A DNA stretch of 64,000 nucleotides from Symbiodinium natans (GCA_905221605.1 CAJNDS010000778.1:1-64000); one strand, 5' to 3'. Positions 12,560 through 24,187 are shown, counted from the first letter of the stretch. Numbers and translations are program-made. The notes: generated by a model not told the origin, from the sequence alone.

Positions 12560-12945
12560 TTGGGGTAGCAACCCCGCCCCCCCAAAAAAAACATAATGCA
12601 AACATGGTGCTCGCATGATGGGTTTGGACGGGATTCTTATTGTCTTAAAGCAAGCTTGAGCGCCTTCAAAAAGCCGGGGGGGTTTGGGGCCCCCCACTCC
12701 CCCCCCCCCATTTGCAAAGCGATGTTCGCAAAATGAGTTTTGGGAGCGGTTCGTTGAACTAAAGACTAAAAGCACGCTTGCACACCGGGAATTCCCCCCC
12801 CCCCCATTTGCAGACACAATCCCGCAAGATGAGTTTTGCAAGGGATTCGTATGAACCAGAAGCACGCTTGGGCGGCTTATAAAAAAGCGGGGGGATTGGG
12901 GGGGGCGCAGCCCCCCCCCCCCATTTGCAAACACAATAGTTTTCA
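12560..12945. repeat. GC-rich tandem array, ~3 copies of ~120 bp
   Basis: Each copy holds a C-tract followed by CCCCATTTGCAAA, then AATGAGTTTTG, AAGCACGCTTG and a G-tract. G-run and C-run face one another within each unit, so each can fold into a hairpin. Confidence 0.75.
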
Positions 12946-13205
12946 AATGGGATTTGTTTGATCTAACAGCTAGGCAAAAACAACATCGGACCCCGGCTAG
13001 AGCCGTAATCCCTTACCTCAAACACTCAAACCCTAAACCCTAATTACAAACCTAAATCCTTCGGGTTTACTACTGCCCGGCCGCTGTGCCGAAGGGCGTT
13101 TGTTGTATCCTCACAGGTTCCACATACGGGTTTCGGGGGTCTAGGGTTTATGGTCTAAGGCGTAGGGTCTTTAGGGTCAACCAAGAACGTGCGAAGCGAG
13201 CGGAA

Positions 13206-13850
13206 CCCTAAACTCCTTCCATCCTTCCGTTCTTCCTTTCTTTCTTTTTTTGTTTTATGTATTTCGTTCGTGTTTTTCGGTATTTCTTGCTTTCTTGCTC
13301 TCTTTATTTCTTTCTCTCGTTCTTTCTTTCTTTGTTCCTTTCTTTCTGCCTCACTTCCTTCCTTTATTTCTTTATTTCTTTTATCATTCTGTCTTGCTGT
13401 ATTTCTTTCTTTCCTTTATTCCTCTGTTCCTTCCTTTGTTTTTTTCTTTCTTGCTTTCTTGCTGTCGTTGTTTCTCTCTTTCTTTCTTGTGTTTTTCTTT
13501 ATTCCGTTATTTCTTCCTCCATTCCTGCCTTTCCTTTTTGCTTTCTCTCTTTCTTCATTTGTTGTCTTTCTTTCTTTCTGTCTTTCTTTCTAGTCCTGCC
13601 TTTCTTTCTTTCTTTCTTTCTTGATGTTCTGTCTTTCTTTCTATTCCTGCCTTTCTTTCTTTCTGTATTTCTTTCTATCTTTCTTTCTATTCCTGCCTGT
13701 GTTTCTTTCTTTCTTGCAGTATTTCTTTCTATTCCTGCCTTTCTTTCTTTGTTTCCTTTTTTTTTCTTCCTCTTGCTTCCTTCCTTTCTTTCTTTGTTTC
13801 TTTCTTTCCTGTGTTCCTGCCTTCCTGCCTTCCTTCCTTTCTTTCGTGCC
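13206..13850 (+). repeat. CTTT/TTTC microsatellite tract
   Basis: About 640 bp of TTTC and TTCC repeats, with a recurring TATTCCTGCCTTTC word every 50-70 bp. Three overlapping forward frames are open only because the pyrimidine tract has no stop codons; none is a gene. Confidence 0.92.
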
Positions 13851-14599
13851 TTACATTTGACAAAAAAACAGAACAAAAAAACACAACCAGGGGAGGTGCA
13901 ATGAAACTAAAAACGTCTCCAAGCCCGCCTAAACCCTAAATGAGGCCCCAAGCCCAAAAAGAAGCGCCGGCAACTAGTCACAGTCCAGGGCTTCGCCAGA
14001 AGGGGGTCCTGGTAGTGGTTTTAGGGTTTTAGGGTTTAGGGGGTCCTATGGAAACATGCAGCAAATCACAAAATAGCACTTGCAACGAACCCCCGATCAA
14101 AAAAGATAATTGGAACGATTGTCTTCCTAGATGGGAAACCGTGGCTTCCGGTTTGGAAAGTGAAGTGAAGCGCTACCCCAGGAATAATACAATAACATAA
14201 CAATATAATAGCTTTTAATCATACAGAGTATAGGAATATAAAATAGTATACTTACAAAATCATGCAATAACAGAATGATATGAAGTAGGGTATGAATTTC
14301 TTGTACCCCCAAAAGGACACCAGGTATATAAACTCACCAACATTAAAAAGGAACCTTATATATATATATGTACACTCACCAAAAACAGTAATATAAACCC
14401 TGCTTCATACACAAATACAAACAAGAACATCTCGACGAAGGTTGCCCACCTGGACCCGAACCCCTTCGAACCTGGCTAGGACGCCCAACTCGCCTTAAAC
14501 CCTATATAAACCCTAAACCCTAAACCCAAAACTCCTAAACGCCTAAACCCTGAACCCTAAACCCCTAAACCCCTAAACCCCTAAACCCTAAGCCCTCTC

Positions 14600-15240
14600 G
14601 GACCGCGGCCGGTATGCAAAAATCAAAGCTCAGCTGCAAGCGCTTCGCTAGCAGCATCTGTGAGACAGGAGGAAGCATGGCAGGCTCTAGCTCCAGCAGG
14701 CCCGCGCCCGCAACTCGGCTTTTCACTCTGTTTAGGGTCTCGGGTTTCGGGTTTCGGGTTTGGGGTTTAGGGTTTAGGGTTGAGGGCTTAGGGCCTAGGG
14801 TGCGACCCAAGTGCGTTCCCGAAGTGGGGGTGCGAAGACTTACAAGAGAGTCGACACTGCAGTAATGAAATCCAAAACGACAGCCCTCGTGCGAGAGGCG
14901 GCCAACACAGTAGGTACTTGGTTCAGGAGCTCGAAAGAAACTAGCCGTTGATCTATCCCACATTGGAGCCAAATTTTTGCCCTGTCTGCATAATGTATGT
15001 GGCTCCATGCCCTTTGTTCTCGTGTGCCGCGCCTATCAGAAATCCACCGCACCACCGCTGGCCTTTCAAGTGAAATTGCGGAGTCTTACATGTACTGGAT
15101 CGTTCAGTTCATCCGCGAGTTCCTGCTGACAGCCGCTACTGCATCATCGCTGCTGAAGGTCATTTTTTGCGCTGCAGCGAAATCACAGGCGCCTGCTTCC
15201 ACTGTCATGACCTGCGCTCGATCATAGTGGAACCATGTGA
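14600..15240 (-). CDS. Unknown gene, candidate exons
   Basis: Three minus-strand stretches look coding. 15,229-15,105 reads W-F-H-Y-D-R-A-Q-V-M-T-V-E-A-G and onward. About 15,030-14,845 includes YADRAKIWLQCGIDQRLVSF and ASRTRAVVLDFITAVSTL. About 14,720-14,600 includes LLELEPAMLPPVSQMLLAKR. They are separated by a stop-containing piece and by TTTAGGG repeats at 14,735-14,790, which elsewhere mark introns. Codon use and amino-acid balance are far better than in the other frames. No family is recognised. The gene lies just downstream of the translocator gene on the same strand, with its own start and end unresolved. Splice sites are not fixed. Confidence 0.4.
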
Positions 15241-15918
15241 GAGGGTGACCCTCGAAACGCCCTCATCCATTCAGGCAAGCACGGGCCCCTCTTCATTACG
15301 CATGTTACTTGCATGTTACCTTATATGCCCATGAGCTCAGCCAAAACGGAATTGGGAAACATTCGCCTAAACAGCGTTTGCGTGGAAAACTTGGAGGGAA
15401 GAAGCGCATCTTACAAGCATCAAAGGATGCGTTCATCAGTGGCTTGTGGGTCAGAAACGATGAGACAGGTAGGAGGAGTTTCTTTGAGTTCTCTCCCATG
15501 GCAATTCGTGGTCAATAGGGGAATCTGCAATGCCCAGCTGTGGCCAGCACTATGTACAACCATAGCCACAGTCTCTGCTCATGTGATCCCACTCGGGTTG
15601 CAGAACTCCTGGAGTCTGGGCACAGCATACCGGTCAAGACAAAGACCCTAAACCGTAAACCCTACGCCCCCTCTCCCCCTTGGCTGAAAGTGGCCATCGG
15701 TGACGGAAAGGTTTTTTGGAAGTAAGCGATTGTCATGAGTTTAGGCCTAAACCCTAAAAGGAATAGGTTTGGGTGGTTTTGCCGCCTCGGACAGCGTGGG
15801 GTGGGAGAAAAGTATTAGATGGCCCTCCACAATCGGGCCAGAGCTGCTCTTCGCAGCTGACGAGGCAGTCGAGCCTCTGCTGCATCCTAACCTTCACAAC
15901 ATCTACGCCCTATTACAG

Positions 15919-15993
15919 CAAAACCCTAAACCCTAAACCCTAAAACCTAAACCCTAAACCCTAAACCCTAAACCCTAAACCCTAAACCCTAGG
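15919..15993. repeat. (CCCTAAA)n interstitial telomere-type array
   Basis: About ten CCCTAAA units directly downstream of the stop codon of the translocator gene (minus strand reads TTTAGGG). Position 3' of the gene makes it part of the 3' flank. Confidence 0.9.
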
Positions 15994-16006
15994 GGACAAA
16001 GGGCCT

Positions 16007-19000
16007 TCATTTCTTCTGGTTCTTTGCAAGCGAGTACAAGAGGGCCCCGATGATGGCCAGGCTGGAACCGAGGGCTCCGAGTGGCGTAATGGGCGTTCTG
16101 AACCTTACTTCCCCAAGAACCAAGGGGAAAAAAAGGTTAAACTTTTAGGGTTTAGGGTTTAGGGTTTCGGGTTACTTCTCCAATGACCAAGGGGAAAAAA
16201 GGTTGAACTTTAAGATTCCTACGAAATACGGAAGCCCAAAAAGTTTGAAGTTCAACTAAAGGCGAAGTAAGGAACACAATGACTGAGGCGATGATGATGA
16301 CGACGCGCTTCACCGTGTTGGTCACAGCATGTGTGACCGGGGCGACCTCCTTCAAGGCCAGAAAAGCCACCTGAAACAGGTTTAGGGTTTAGGGTAAGTT
16401 TAGGGTTTAGGGCTTATGGCTTAGGATTTATGTTCCTTTTTTGCACATATGTACCCTACTTCACCTCATTGTAGGTGTAGTAGAGGAAGCCAGAGATGGA
16501 GAGCATCAGCCAGAGGTGCTGGGCCGTGTAGCCCGCTGCGCGCGCATGAGCCCAGGCTGCCGTGAACTTGGAGGGGCCCTCAATAATCCTTACGCTTCTC
16601 CGAGAGCCAAAGGGGAAAAAGTTAAACTTCCCTATAGGGTTTAGGGTTTAGGGTTTAGGGTTTAGGGTTTAGGGTTTAGGGTTTAGGGTTTAGGGTTTAG
16701 CTTACGCTTCTCCAATAGCCAAAGGGGAAAAAGTTAAACTTCCCTAAACCCTAAACCCTAAAAGTAATCCTTATACTTCTCCAATAGCCAAGGGGAAAAA
16801 GTTAAACTTCCCTAAGCCCTAAACCCTAAAAGTAATCCTTACGCTTCTCCAAGAGCCGAAGGGGAAAAAGTTAAACTTCCCTAAACCCTAAGCCCTAAAC
16901 CCTAAAGTAATCCTTACACTTCTCCAAGCGAAAAAATGGGTTAACCTTTAAATTCTCCCTACTACATAAGGAAGCCCAAAAAGTTTGTAAAGTTCAAGGG
17001 AAAAACAGGATAACCTTAAATTCTTCCTACTAAATAAGGAAACCCAAAAAGGTTATCAAGTTCAAGGGAGCAAAAAAAAGTTAATTTCAAAAACTCTTCC
17101 TACTAAATTAAGGAAACCCAAAAATTTTTAAAAGTTTATCAAGTTCAGCTCTTGGAGAAGTAAGAATCATGGAGGCCGGGAGGATCATGAAGCACCCGAG
17201 GATGGTCAGGACAGCAAACCTGAGAGGTGGGGTTTAGGGTTTAGGGTTTGGGGTTTAGGGTTTGGGGTTTGGGGTTTAGGGTTTAGGGTTTGGGATTTAG
17301 GGTTTAGGGTTTAGGGTTTGGGGTTTGGGGTCTAGGGTTTAGGGTTTGGGGTTTGGGGTTTGGGGTTTAGGGTTTGGGGCCCTACAAAAAAGCTAAATTT
17401 CCAAGGGCTTGATGAGGATTATACAGGGGATTATGAAAAATCCTTACTGGCTTTATAAGGATTGTATAGTAGGGGAGTTCTCAGGGGTCAGTAAAGAATG
17501 AAATTTCTGTTCTAACCTGCCCCTGAAACATGTTGCCGGGCGTGAGGTTCCTCCCCAACGACTTGCCATCCAGGACCTTCTTTCCAAGGATGGCCTGAGC
17601 TGGAGTTTGGGGTTTTAGGGTTTAGGGGTCAGGGTTTAGGCCTGAGCTGTTTGACGCGGGAAAGAGGAGAATTCATTGCCCTGCCCATATGAGGTCACCT
17701 CTCTACATGATGGAACTTTCTTTTTTATTTACTTTTTTTTTTTTTTTTGGGGGGGGGGGGGGGGGAGTCACGAAATTTCTTAGGCGGCCCCCAAAATTAG
17801 GAAAAACTAAACAAATATGAATATGCATGTAAATACCTCTATACACGTATATATGTATATATATATATATATATTTATTTATTTATTTACTTATTTATGT
17901 GTGTATATGTGTATATATGTACATATTAGGGCACCCCTTCCGAAAAGGGGCCAGAATCTTGAGACGTGACCATGAGATCCTACTCAGGCTCTTTGGAGCC
18001 ATGTGCGGTCTCTCGGTTTGCCGCTCATGGCTTCGCGTTCAGTGTACCCGTGAAGACAATGGGTTTAGGGTTTAGGGTTTAGGGTTTAGGGTTTAGGGTT
18101 TAGGGTTTGGGGTTTGGGGTTTGGGGTTTAGGGACCCTCTTCTGTGTTTAGAAATCGCTTTTGCAAACCCACTTCTGTTTCTTGAAACCCTCTTCTGCCA
18201 GAGACAAAGGGCTTTGCTGGCAGAGGTCACAGCACTGCCAGTGGCGGCAATGAAACCTTCGGAGGCTAGTAGGGTTTAGGGTCTAGCGTCTAGGGTTCAG
18301 GGTTTAGGAAGTGCTTGCAAAGTATGCTCGCTACGATGGCAGCAAATGCCTCCCAATGTTCCGATAGTGCAAGAAAAACTGCCCAATGCTTCCCATAGAG
18401 TAGGAGTCTGAGTGAGTAGGAGTTGGCGAGTAGGCGGGTGTGTGTGTGTGTGTGCCGTTTGATGTCATTCATTGTTCACGTTTTTTCGGATGTAGAGAGC
18501 GATGTTTGAGTTCAGAACCGCGTCAGCAGCGGGAGCCTTTTCAGTTTACAATACGTGACAGGTGTGTTGCCGCATCTCATGCGCGATGTGCCCGGACTGT
18601 GAGGGCCTGCTCGGGCTTTTTCATGTCAAGATTCGGTTTCCACTCCGGTGGATCGACCGGATTTTGCCATTGTGCAGCGCTTGAAAAAACAAGCAAAGAC
18701 TCATGCAATCCTCTAACATCTGTCTGCTGCTCCTGTTCCAGAGGTGAAATCTGCGAGGTGCGTGGATGTAAGTCACTCTGGAGGCTGAACAGTTGGGCAT
18801 GTCTCATTGCTGCTGTGAAGCTGATCCATGTGAATGAGAGCTCATGCGCGGAGGCCAACGACACACCAAAGATGATCCTGAGTTGTCCAAAGTAATCAGT
18901 CGTGTTCAAGCAAGAAGCCCGCATGTTCTCTCAGCTCAGCGAGAATCGTTTATGCTTCTTATCCACCGCCAAGCATCGGAATGAGGCTCAAGTAGACGGA

Positions 19001-20198
19001 CATTGGCAGGAATTCACGAAAGATGATCGCTGATATCAGCGCGGTCCTCGTTTGTTCAAGCAGGCATTGAAAGGCAATGTCATGAAGCTAGCCAAACAGC
19101 CCACGCATGCTCGAAGATGCCAAGTTCGACCAGGAAATCTTGGAGCTGCAAAGTCTTAAGCGGTTTAGGGCTTAGGGTTTAGGGACAGAAACTGCCCTTT
19201 CCAATCGACATGCTAAGAATCCACACCGGTTCCGTGGCCTTGCACACGTGCGTAAAGGAGATGGCGCCAGCCCCAAAGGAGATGACGCCGAAGACGTGCG
19301 TGCCTTATATATAGGGATATAGGATATATCCCTATATATAATATATACATATACCCGTTAAGTAATCCCTTAAAGGGTATAAACAATGGACATAGGGTAC
19401 CTCATTCCCTCATTCCCCTACTCACCAACAGTAAGGTGCATGCAAGGAAGAAGGCCGGGGGGATGAGGAGCTTCAACCCACTCCAGGAGAGCACGGGCCT
19501 CTTCCGAAGACCCGTCAGCCAAAGGAATCCGACGTAGGGGAGCCTTACTTCTCCAATAACCAAGGGACCCCTGAACCCTAAACCCTAAACCCTAAAACCC
19601 TAAACCCCTAAAACCCTAAAACCCTAAACCCTAAACCCTAAACCCTATAAACCCATTATTCCCTACTAAATAAGGAAACCAATAAAAAATCTATAAAGTT
19701 CAGCTGTGAAGTAAGGAGCCCAAAGAAGAGCTCCCAAGTTGCGGAGGACCAGGGAGTTGGAAGTGCGGTCAGGACAAGCTTGTTCCCGATGTTGTAGCCA
19801 ATGTTGAGCGCATACCACAGCACGAAGAGCGCCGCGAGCTTGAGGGTACGCCGTGATACGAGTGGAGAGGAGTCCGGTTCAGTAGGTGAACAGTACTCCG
19901 CACTCTTTGGGTCAAATGGGTCACACGTCCCGGGCTGGCGACCCAAGGCTTCGGCAGACAACTCTGGGTAGTCATCGCTCTGCTTGCCGCTCTGATCTTC
20001 GTCCTCATCCTCTTTGAAGCCTGTAGCAGTGGCCATGCGCACACGGCTGCGCAATGGCGCTTGCGCTTGGCTGTGGTATGGCGCCACAAACGCACTGGCG
20101 CCGCAGGCGCATTGTACCGCGACAAGGCATGCTAGCGCCAATGCAACCAGCAAGGCCCGAGATCTATGCCGTGCTCGTGAAGCACAAGGGATCGCCAT
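16007..20198 (-). CDS. Plastid triose-phosphate/phosphate translocator, 11 exons
   Basis: Exports triose phosphate from the plastid in exchange for phosphate (TPT family of drug/metabolite transporters). My exons: 20198-19720, 19543-19440, 19303-19225, 19046-18975, 18877-18806, 17680-17656, 17594-17530, 17219-17169, 16588-16465, 16370-16276, 16103-16007. They sum to 1,263 nt, in phase throughout, giving 420 residues. Residues 15-30 form a signal peptide core; SAFVAP at 35-40 is the Phe-type start of a transit peptide, so a bipartite plastid presequence. Family motifs in order: LWYALNIGYNIGNK, WLTGLRKRP, FTHVCKATEP (213-220), ASAHELSFTWISF, SRAILGKK, YYTYNEV, VTHAVTNTVKRV with the phosphate-binding Lys-Arg pair (378-379), and LYSLAK near the end. 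All ten introns end AG|G; donors are GC (introns 1, 2, 4), GA (5, 8) and GT (3, 6, 7, 9, 10). Exon 6 is only 25 nt. The family is certain; single junctions, especially around exon 6, are inferred. Confidence 0.93.
16589..17168 (-). repeat. Translocator intron 8: nested introner-like repeats
   Basis: This 580 nt intron starts GATTCTTACTTCTCC on the minus strand and ends GGAGAAGCGTAAG|G. Inside, a ~70 bp piece (plus strand: CTTACGCTTCTCCAATAGCC, then AAAGGGGAAAAAGTTAAACT and CCCTAAACCC) is repeated about five times between 16,590 and 16,930, followed by three related AAGGAAACCCAAAAAG pieces. The intron therefore grew by tandem copying of introner ends plus telomere-type units. Confidence 0.75.
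17229..17381. repeat. TTTAGGG/TTTGGGG array in translocator intron 7
   Basis: About twenty units mixing TTTAGGG and TTTGGGG, lying wholly inside intron 7 (17,529-17,220). The mixture of the two heptamers is typical of the larger arrays in this window. Confidence 0.88.
17725..17767 (+). repeat. T-tract followed by G-tract
   Basis: A run of about 18 T followed directly by about 18 G, within translocator intron 5. Two more T(n)G(n) junctions occur at 38,230-38,250 and 53,572-53,603. Confidence 0.85.
18060..18133. repeat. TTTAGGG array in translocator intron 5
   Basis: About ten heptamers, six TTTAGGG then TTTGGGG forms, inside the 1,125 nt intron 5 (18,805-17,681). Confidence 0.88.
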
Positions 20199-20289
20199 GA
20201 CTGCAGCTTCGAGCTCACTGGGAGGAAGTGACCTTGATCCGAGCTGGGGCGGGAAACTGTGCTACTCATCCTGCCAAACGGCATCGAGT

Positions 20290-20660
20290 GATCCTCCACC
20301 GGCTTAGCAAGATGCAGAACGGAGTCTTTTGTGCCATGATCATCAAGAACGGCTGCATTGCTAACCCATGCTCTCATGGGCGAGCAGAGCATCAGGAGCA
20401 ACATGGCGTACCAAAAGACACTCCCGAAACATACAATTCCAACAAATGCATTCAGTGAGAGATGAGTCAAGCAAGCAAGTTCTAGTTTCGGTGTGAAGCC
20501 CAAGTACTGGAAAGACGGTCGCTTGTGCGAACTCATCTTCCAGAAGGGTGCCCCTTCTCTGCAGGAGCTTCTATATATGCCGATATGCTGGCCCGTGACC
20601 CGCACAATCAATGGGCAAGATGTCATACCGTTTTGCAGGCGAAAGATAAAACATGTGAAC
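20290..20660 (-). CDS. Weak candidate exon upstream of the translocator
   Basis: A minus-strand frame contains a hydrophobic segment AFVGIVCFGSVFWYAMLLLM (about 20,440-20,385) preceded by LELACLTHLSLN. The frame overlaps the translocator 5' region in another phase further down, so only its upper part could be a separate exon. No family recognised. It may instead be 5' flank or leader of the translocator gene. Confidence 0.2.
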
Positions 20661-20896
20661 ACCCTAAACCCTAAACCCTTTTCAGATGATGGAGCGAGCA
20701 TGTCAGATCTTCCACGTCAAGATGTGGTCCAAGGCTGACACTTGCGACGTCACAGGGCAACTTTTGCAACTGATTAGACTAATTCTCCTTTCAAGGACAG
20801 ACTTGTTGTCTGAGCATGTCTCATGTCATCTTGCAGAGATCATGCAGGAGGCGGCGGGGAAGGCGCAGCGCCTCCTTGCAACGCCCATCCGACTCG

Positions 20897-20996
20897 TTTA
20901 GGGTTTAGGGTTTAGGGTTTGGGGTTTAGGGTTTAGGGTTTAGGGTTTGGGGTTTGGGGTTTGGGGTTTGGGGTTTGGGGTTTGGGGTTTAGGGAC
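20897..20996. repeat. TTTAGGG/TTTGGGG array
   Basis: About fourteen units, first TTTAGGG then mostly TTTGGGG. Intergenic between the translocator gene and the gene cluster to its right. Confidence 0.88.
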
Positions 20997-21112
20997 TCTC
21001 AGAACAGAGGCGTGAGATGGACTTTTCTTTCACTCGCCTCCTCCCAGTCGAGCAAGTCTGGCCTTGAGCGCAGCAAAGCGGGCACTGAACTTGATGCCGG
21101 AGAATTTCATCT

Positions 21113-21243
21113 ATACTCCCCTTAGAACCTTAATTAAAAAATACTATGTTTAATCTCCTCTTGGGTTCTATAATTACTCCCCTTAGAACCTTCATTAAAC
21201 ATAATATTTTTAATATCCTGGGTTCTCTATAAACAAGGGGGGA
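21113..21243. repeat. Family D repeat, two tandem copies
   Basis: ACTCCCCTTAGAACCTT followed by ATTAAA, TTTAAT and CTTGGGTTCT occurs twice in tandem here, again at 28,528-28,620 and as a fragment at 36,860-36,915. The end pieces AGAACC and GGGTTCT are complementary, so this is another short inverted-repeat element. Confidence 0.6.
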
Positions 21244-22013
21244 TGTAGTCATTGACTGTGGCCCGGGCCGCTCGCAGCGCGGCAGCATCCGATGGCGGGG
21301 CAGCAGCAGCTTTTGCCTCACATCAGGCTAACCCTAAACCCTAAACCCTAAACCCTAAACCCTAAACCCTAAACCTTAAACCCTAAACCCTAAGCCTGGC
21401 ACATTTGGATGTGACTCCAAGATTCAAGTCAGATCTTGGGGCTGGACGCCCGGACTTGTCAAAGTTTGCCCAGAACCGGCATACAGGCTGTAGCCGGTAC
21501 GTGGTCCACCACAGCCTAATGAGTTTATCACACGCTGGGCTTAGGGTTTAGGGTTAAGGGTTCAGGGCTCCTTCAAGCAATGGCCGATACCCTCTGTTTT
21601 GGTTGCGCGGTCGCAAGCGACCTTATTCTTCAACCTTCCCCTCACCTCCCCGCCCCATGACTTTCTGACTTCCTTCCCTCTCGGTGCAGCATTCCCTTAA
21701 CAGCTTTGATGGCATTAATAGCAGCCATGTTTTCCCTCCCTGTAATAGCTAGTACTGTCAAGGGGTGCTGGGTCATGCATGCGGGTGTTGTGTTGTTCGC
21801 GCATGCCGGGCTTTTTGCACAACAAGCGTCTGGGCTACGGACTTACAAATCGAGTAAAAGCTCACCGGCCTACTGGTCCTTTGTTTGTGACAAAGTGTAC
21901 TGCATCACAACTTGGCACGCCACCAGCGGTAGTATTTGCTGCATGGCGAAAGTTTGTCGATTCGGTTGGGGGTTCTGCCGCAGACCCTTATACGACACAT
22001 GTTTGCTGCAAAT

Positions 22014-22137
22014 AGGGGCCCAAAAACCCACACAAACACAAGGATCCCACAAACAGGGTTCTCGGAATCCCCCCATATAGGGGCCCTTATACCCCAATAG
22101 TAGGATCCTTATGCTTATGTGGCTTCTTTGGGCCCCT
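22014..22137. mobile_element. TIR element, family E (introner-like)
   Basis: Ends GGGGCCCAAA and TTTGGGCCCC are inverted repeats. Inner text such as ATAGGGGCCCTTATACCCCA resembles 27,721-27,850, 58,245-58,340 and 58,465-58,560. It lies just downstream of a coding stretch on the minus strand (about 22,230-22,138) that ends SGSDRLVLLG, so it probably is or lies in an intron. Confidence 0.65.
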
Positions 22138-23417
22138 AGCAAGACAAGCCTGTCTGAACCGGATGTGCAGTTCGGCGCCGCGCCTTCTTTCGCTTCGACT
22201 AGCTTCTTGTGGTCGTCTTCCAAGGCGCACCTTGATTTCCAAATGCTATCAAATGCTCACAGCATCTGGCAATATCTGGCAGATGGGAGGTGGGCAGTAG
22301 AGTATTCTGAGCCTGTGGCTTTGGGAAGTCACCTCGAACGCGGAAGACGCTGTAACCATCGCTGACCTTTTTCCCAGCCGGTTGGCAGCCCATGTCGTGG
22401 CCAGACATGATGACCTTGTATACTCTTGCTTGGGCTCCGGCTGCTTCCTTGATGAGCCATTCCAAATCACTGTCGGTGTAGTGTTTGGGCACCGACATGC
22501 AACTGTTGAGGTCGAACCTCAGGACTCTTTGCAACAAATACCTGAGTACCAAGTCTGTGAAGAAACCGTTTGCTCGCACCAGCTTCTTCCGCAAACGAGC
22601 CTCAAGATAAGTTCTCTCCCAATCCAGCCGGGAAATCGCGTCTTCATCTCATGTTGGTGAACGACATAGAGTGACCATGCTGATGCTACTTGCAGTTGGC
22701 ATAGCTGTGGTCGTTGATCTCTGCAGCTCTCATGTTCTAGGTGACCACTGCTGACGCCACACATCGCTTCATGTAATTTCGTTGCCAGCAACATCCCCAA
22801 TCAGCAAAAGCAGCCCAGATGAGCCCTAAACCACAAACCCTAGACTTGAGGCCATTTCAGATGGCTTGTGACTTGGAAGTGCATTAAACAGGTGACATTC
22901 ATGCAGCACAAGCACAGGCATTCTTGCACGAGTTGAGATTAGACCCGGACCACTCCTGGCCAAGCCTTCGTACGGAAAACCAATGTTCCTGCCTCAGGAA
23001 TCAACCAGGTGGGTCTAGGGTCTAGGGCGTGGGGCATCATGGATCATTAGTCCATGGGCAAAAGTTGCAAAGATGCCACCGCCGTGATTTCGACGCTCCA
23101 GGGACCTGACTTGTTGCAGATGAACGCCTTCTCCTTGGCTCTCGCGACGCCGTCCTTCGCAGCCTCCACATGCCAAACGTCTGAAGTTTTTGCTGACTTT
23201 AAGCATGTGTACAGTTTATGTATAGAAGAGAACAATATATGTATATATATATATATATGTTTATTTATGTACCCATTTATGTACATATATATACACACAC
23301 GTGTAAATATATGTCTAATAGTCTAGTATAGAAAAACATAGCTGCAGCATGTGGTTGTTACAAGCAGGCCTCGGCCGAGACCGAGGTCATCTCGTAGCCG
23401 GCCCGCCTTAACACCTC
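22138..23417 (-). CDS. Unknown multi-exon gene (candidate)
   Basis: Minus-strand coding stretches in order: 23,417-23,370 (16 codons, EVLRRAGYEMTSVSAE, acceptor CCAG|G, GC donor); about 23,205-23,055 (VWHVEAAKDGVARAKEKAF and SGPWSVEITAVASLQLL); about 22,975-22,905 (PTWLIPEAGTLVFRTKAW); 22,641 to about 22,300 (LDWERTYLEARLRKKLVRAN, then FFTDLVLRYLLQRVLRFDL and DSDLEWLIKEAAGAQARVYK); and about 22,230-22,138 (EDDHKKLVEAKEGAAPNC). The balanced composition with heptad-like Leu/Arg spacing is typical of real exons. Introns between them hold TTTAGGG units, a TATA microsatellite (23,240-23,300) and short TIR elements. I recognise no family. The 3' end and some junctions are unresolved; it may be two genes. 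Confidence 0.5.
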
Positions 23418-24085
23418 CTGGCGCGAGCAAGTGTAGGATTTAGGGTTGAGGGTTTAGCGGGGTTGTAAGATGTCATACGTAGAGTATCTACAATAACTGG
23501 TTATAACCTGATGTGGGGTACTTAAACCCTACTTAGAACTACCCATGACCCTTCAAGTACTCAGAGCGCATGGCACTTCTCCGGCCCTTAACGCGTGCAA
23601 GGTCATGTTATAGGGTCCTGAAGGGAGGGGCGTTCACACCCCCCTCGAACCCTCCTCCCTTAAGGACCCTATGATCATGAGCGTCTGCCGCTGACAGCTG
23701 AACCTTCGGGTGAAGACTTTTTCAAGTGACCAGGAGTGAAGCGTGCTGAGGATCAGAGAACATTTAGGCCTTTCTCAACACCAAGAGCTTCTGAGAAATC
23801 ATTTCCCTTGCGGGGGCATGGCCAGGAACTCTTGGTGCCTGCACCACCTGCACGTTGTAGAAACCATCATACCGAGCATTGCCTTGCCATGGTGGTCTGC
23901 TACAGTGCCCTCACCTTCACGGGTTTAGGGTTTAGGTTTTAGGGTTTAGGGTTTCCTCACCTTGCAAGATCCAACAAACAAGAACCTCAGGACCGGGCCA
24001 AAATCCAAATCGGCACCCTTCATCAAGCTTCGTTCCCGCTCGTCCAAGGTCTGAGCCGCGCAAGCACGTGGTGACGGTGCCCTCA

Positions 24086-24187
24086 CTTACTTCTCCAATA
24101 ACCAGGGGAAAAAAGAGGTTAAACTTTATTATTCCTGTTGAACAAGGAAGCCCAAAAAATGCAAAGTTCAGCTGTTGGAGAAGTAAG
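24086..24187. mobile_element. TIR element, family A (introner-like), full copy
   Basis: 102 bp with ends CTTACTTCTCCAA and TTGGAGAAGTAAG. Inner text: AACCAGGGGAAAAAAGAGG, TTAAACTTTATTATTCCTG, AAGGAAGCCCAAAAAATGC, AAAGTTCAGC. The same ends and inner words bound introns 1, 8 and 10 of the translocator gene, so this family makes introns. Confidence 0.85.

Noticed and set aside
13189-13904. Three forward frames of 120-215 codons
   Set aside because: Phe/Leu/Ser-only translations of a CTTT microsatellite.
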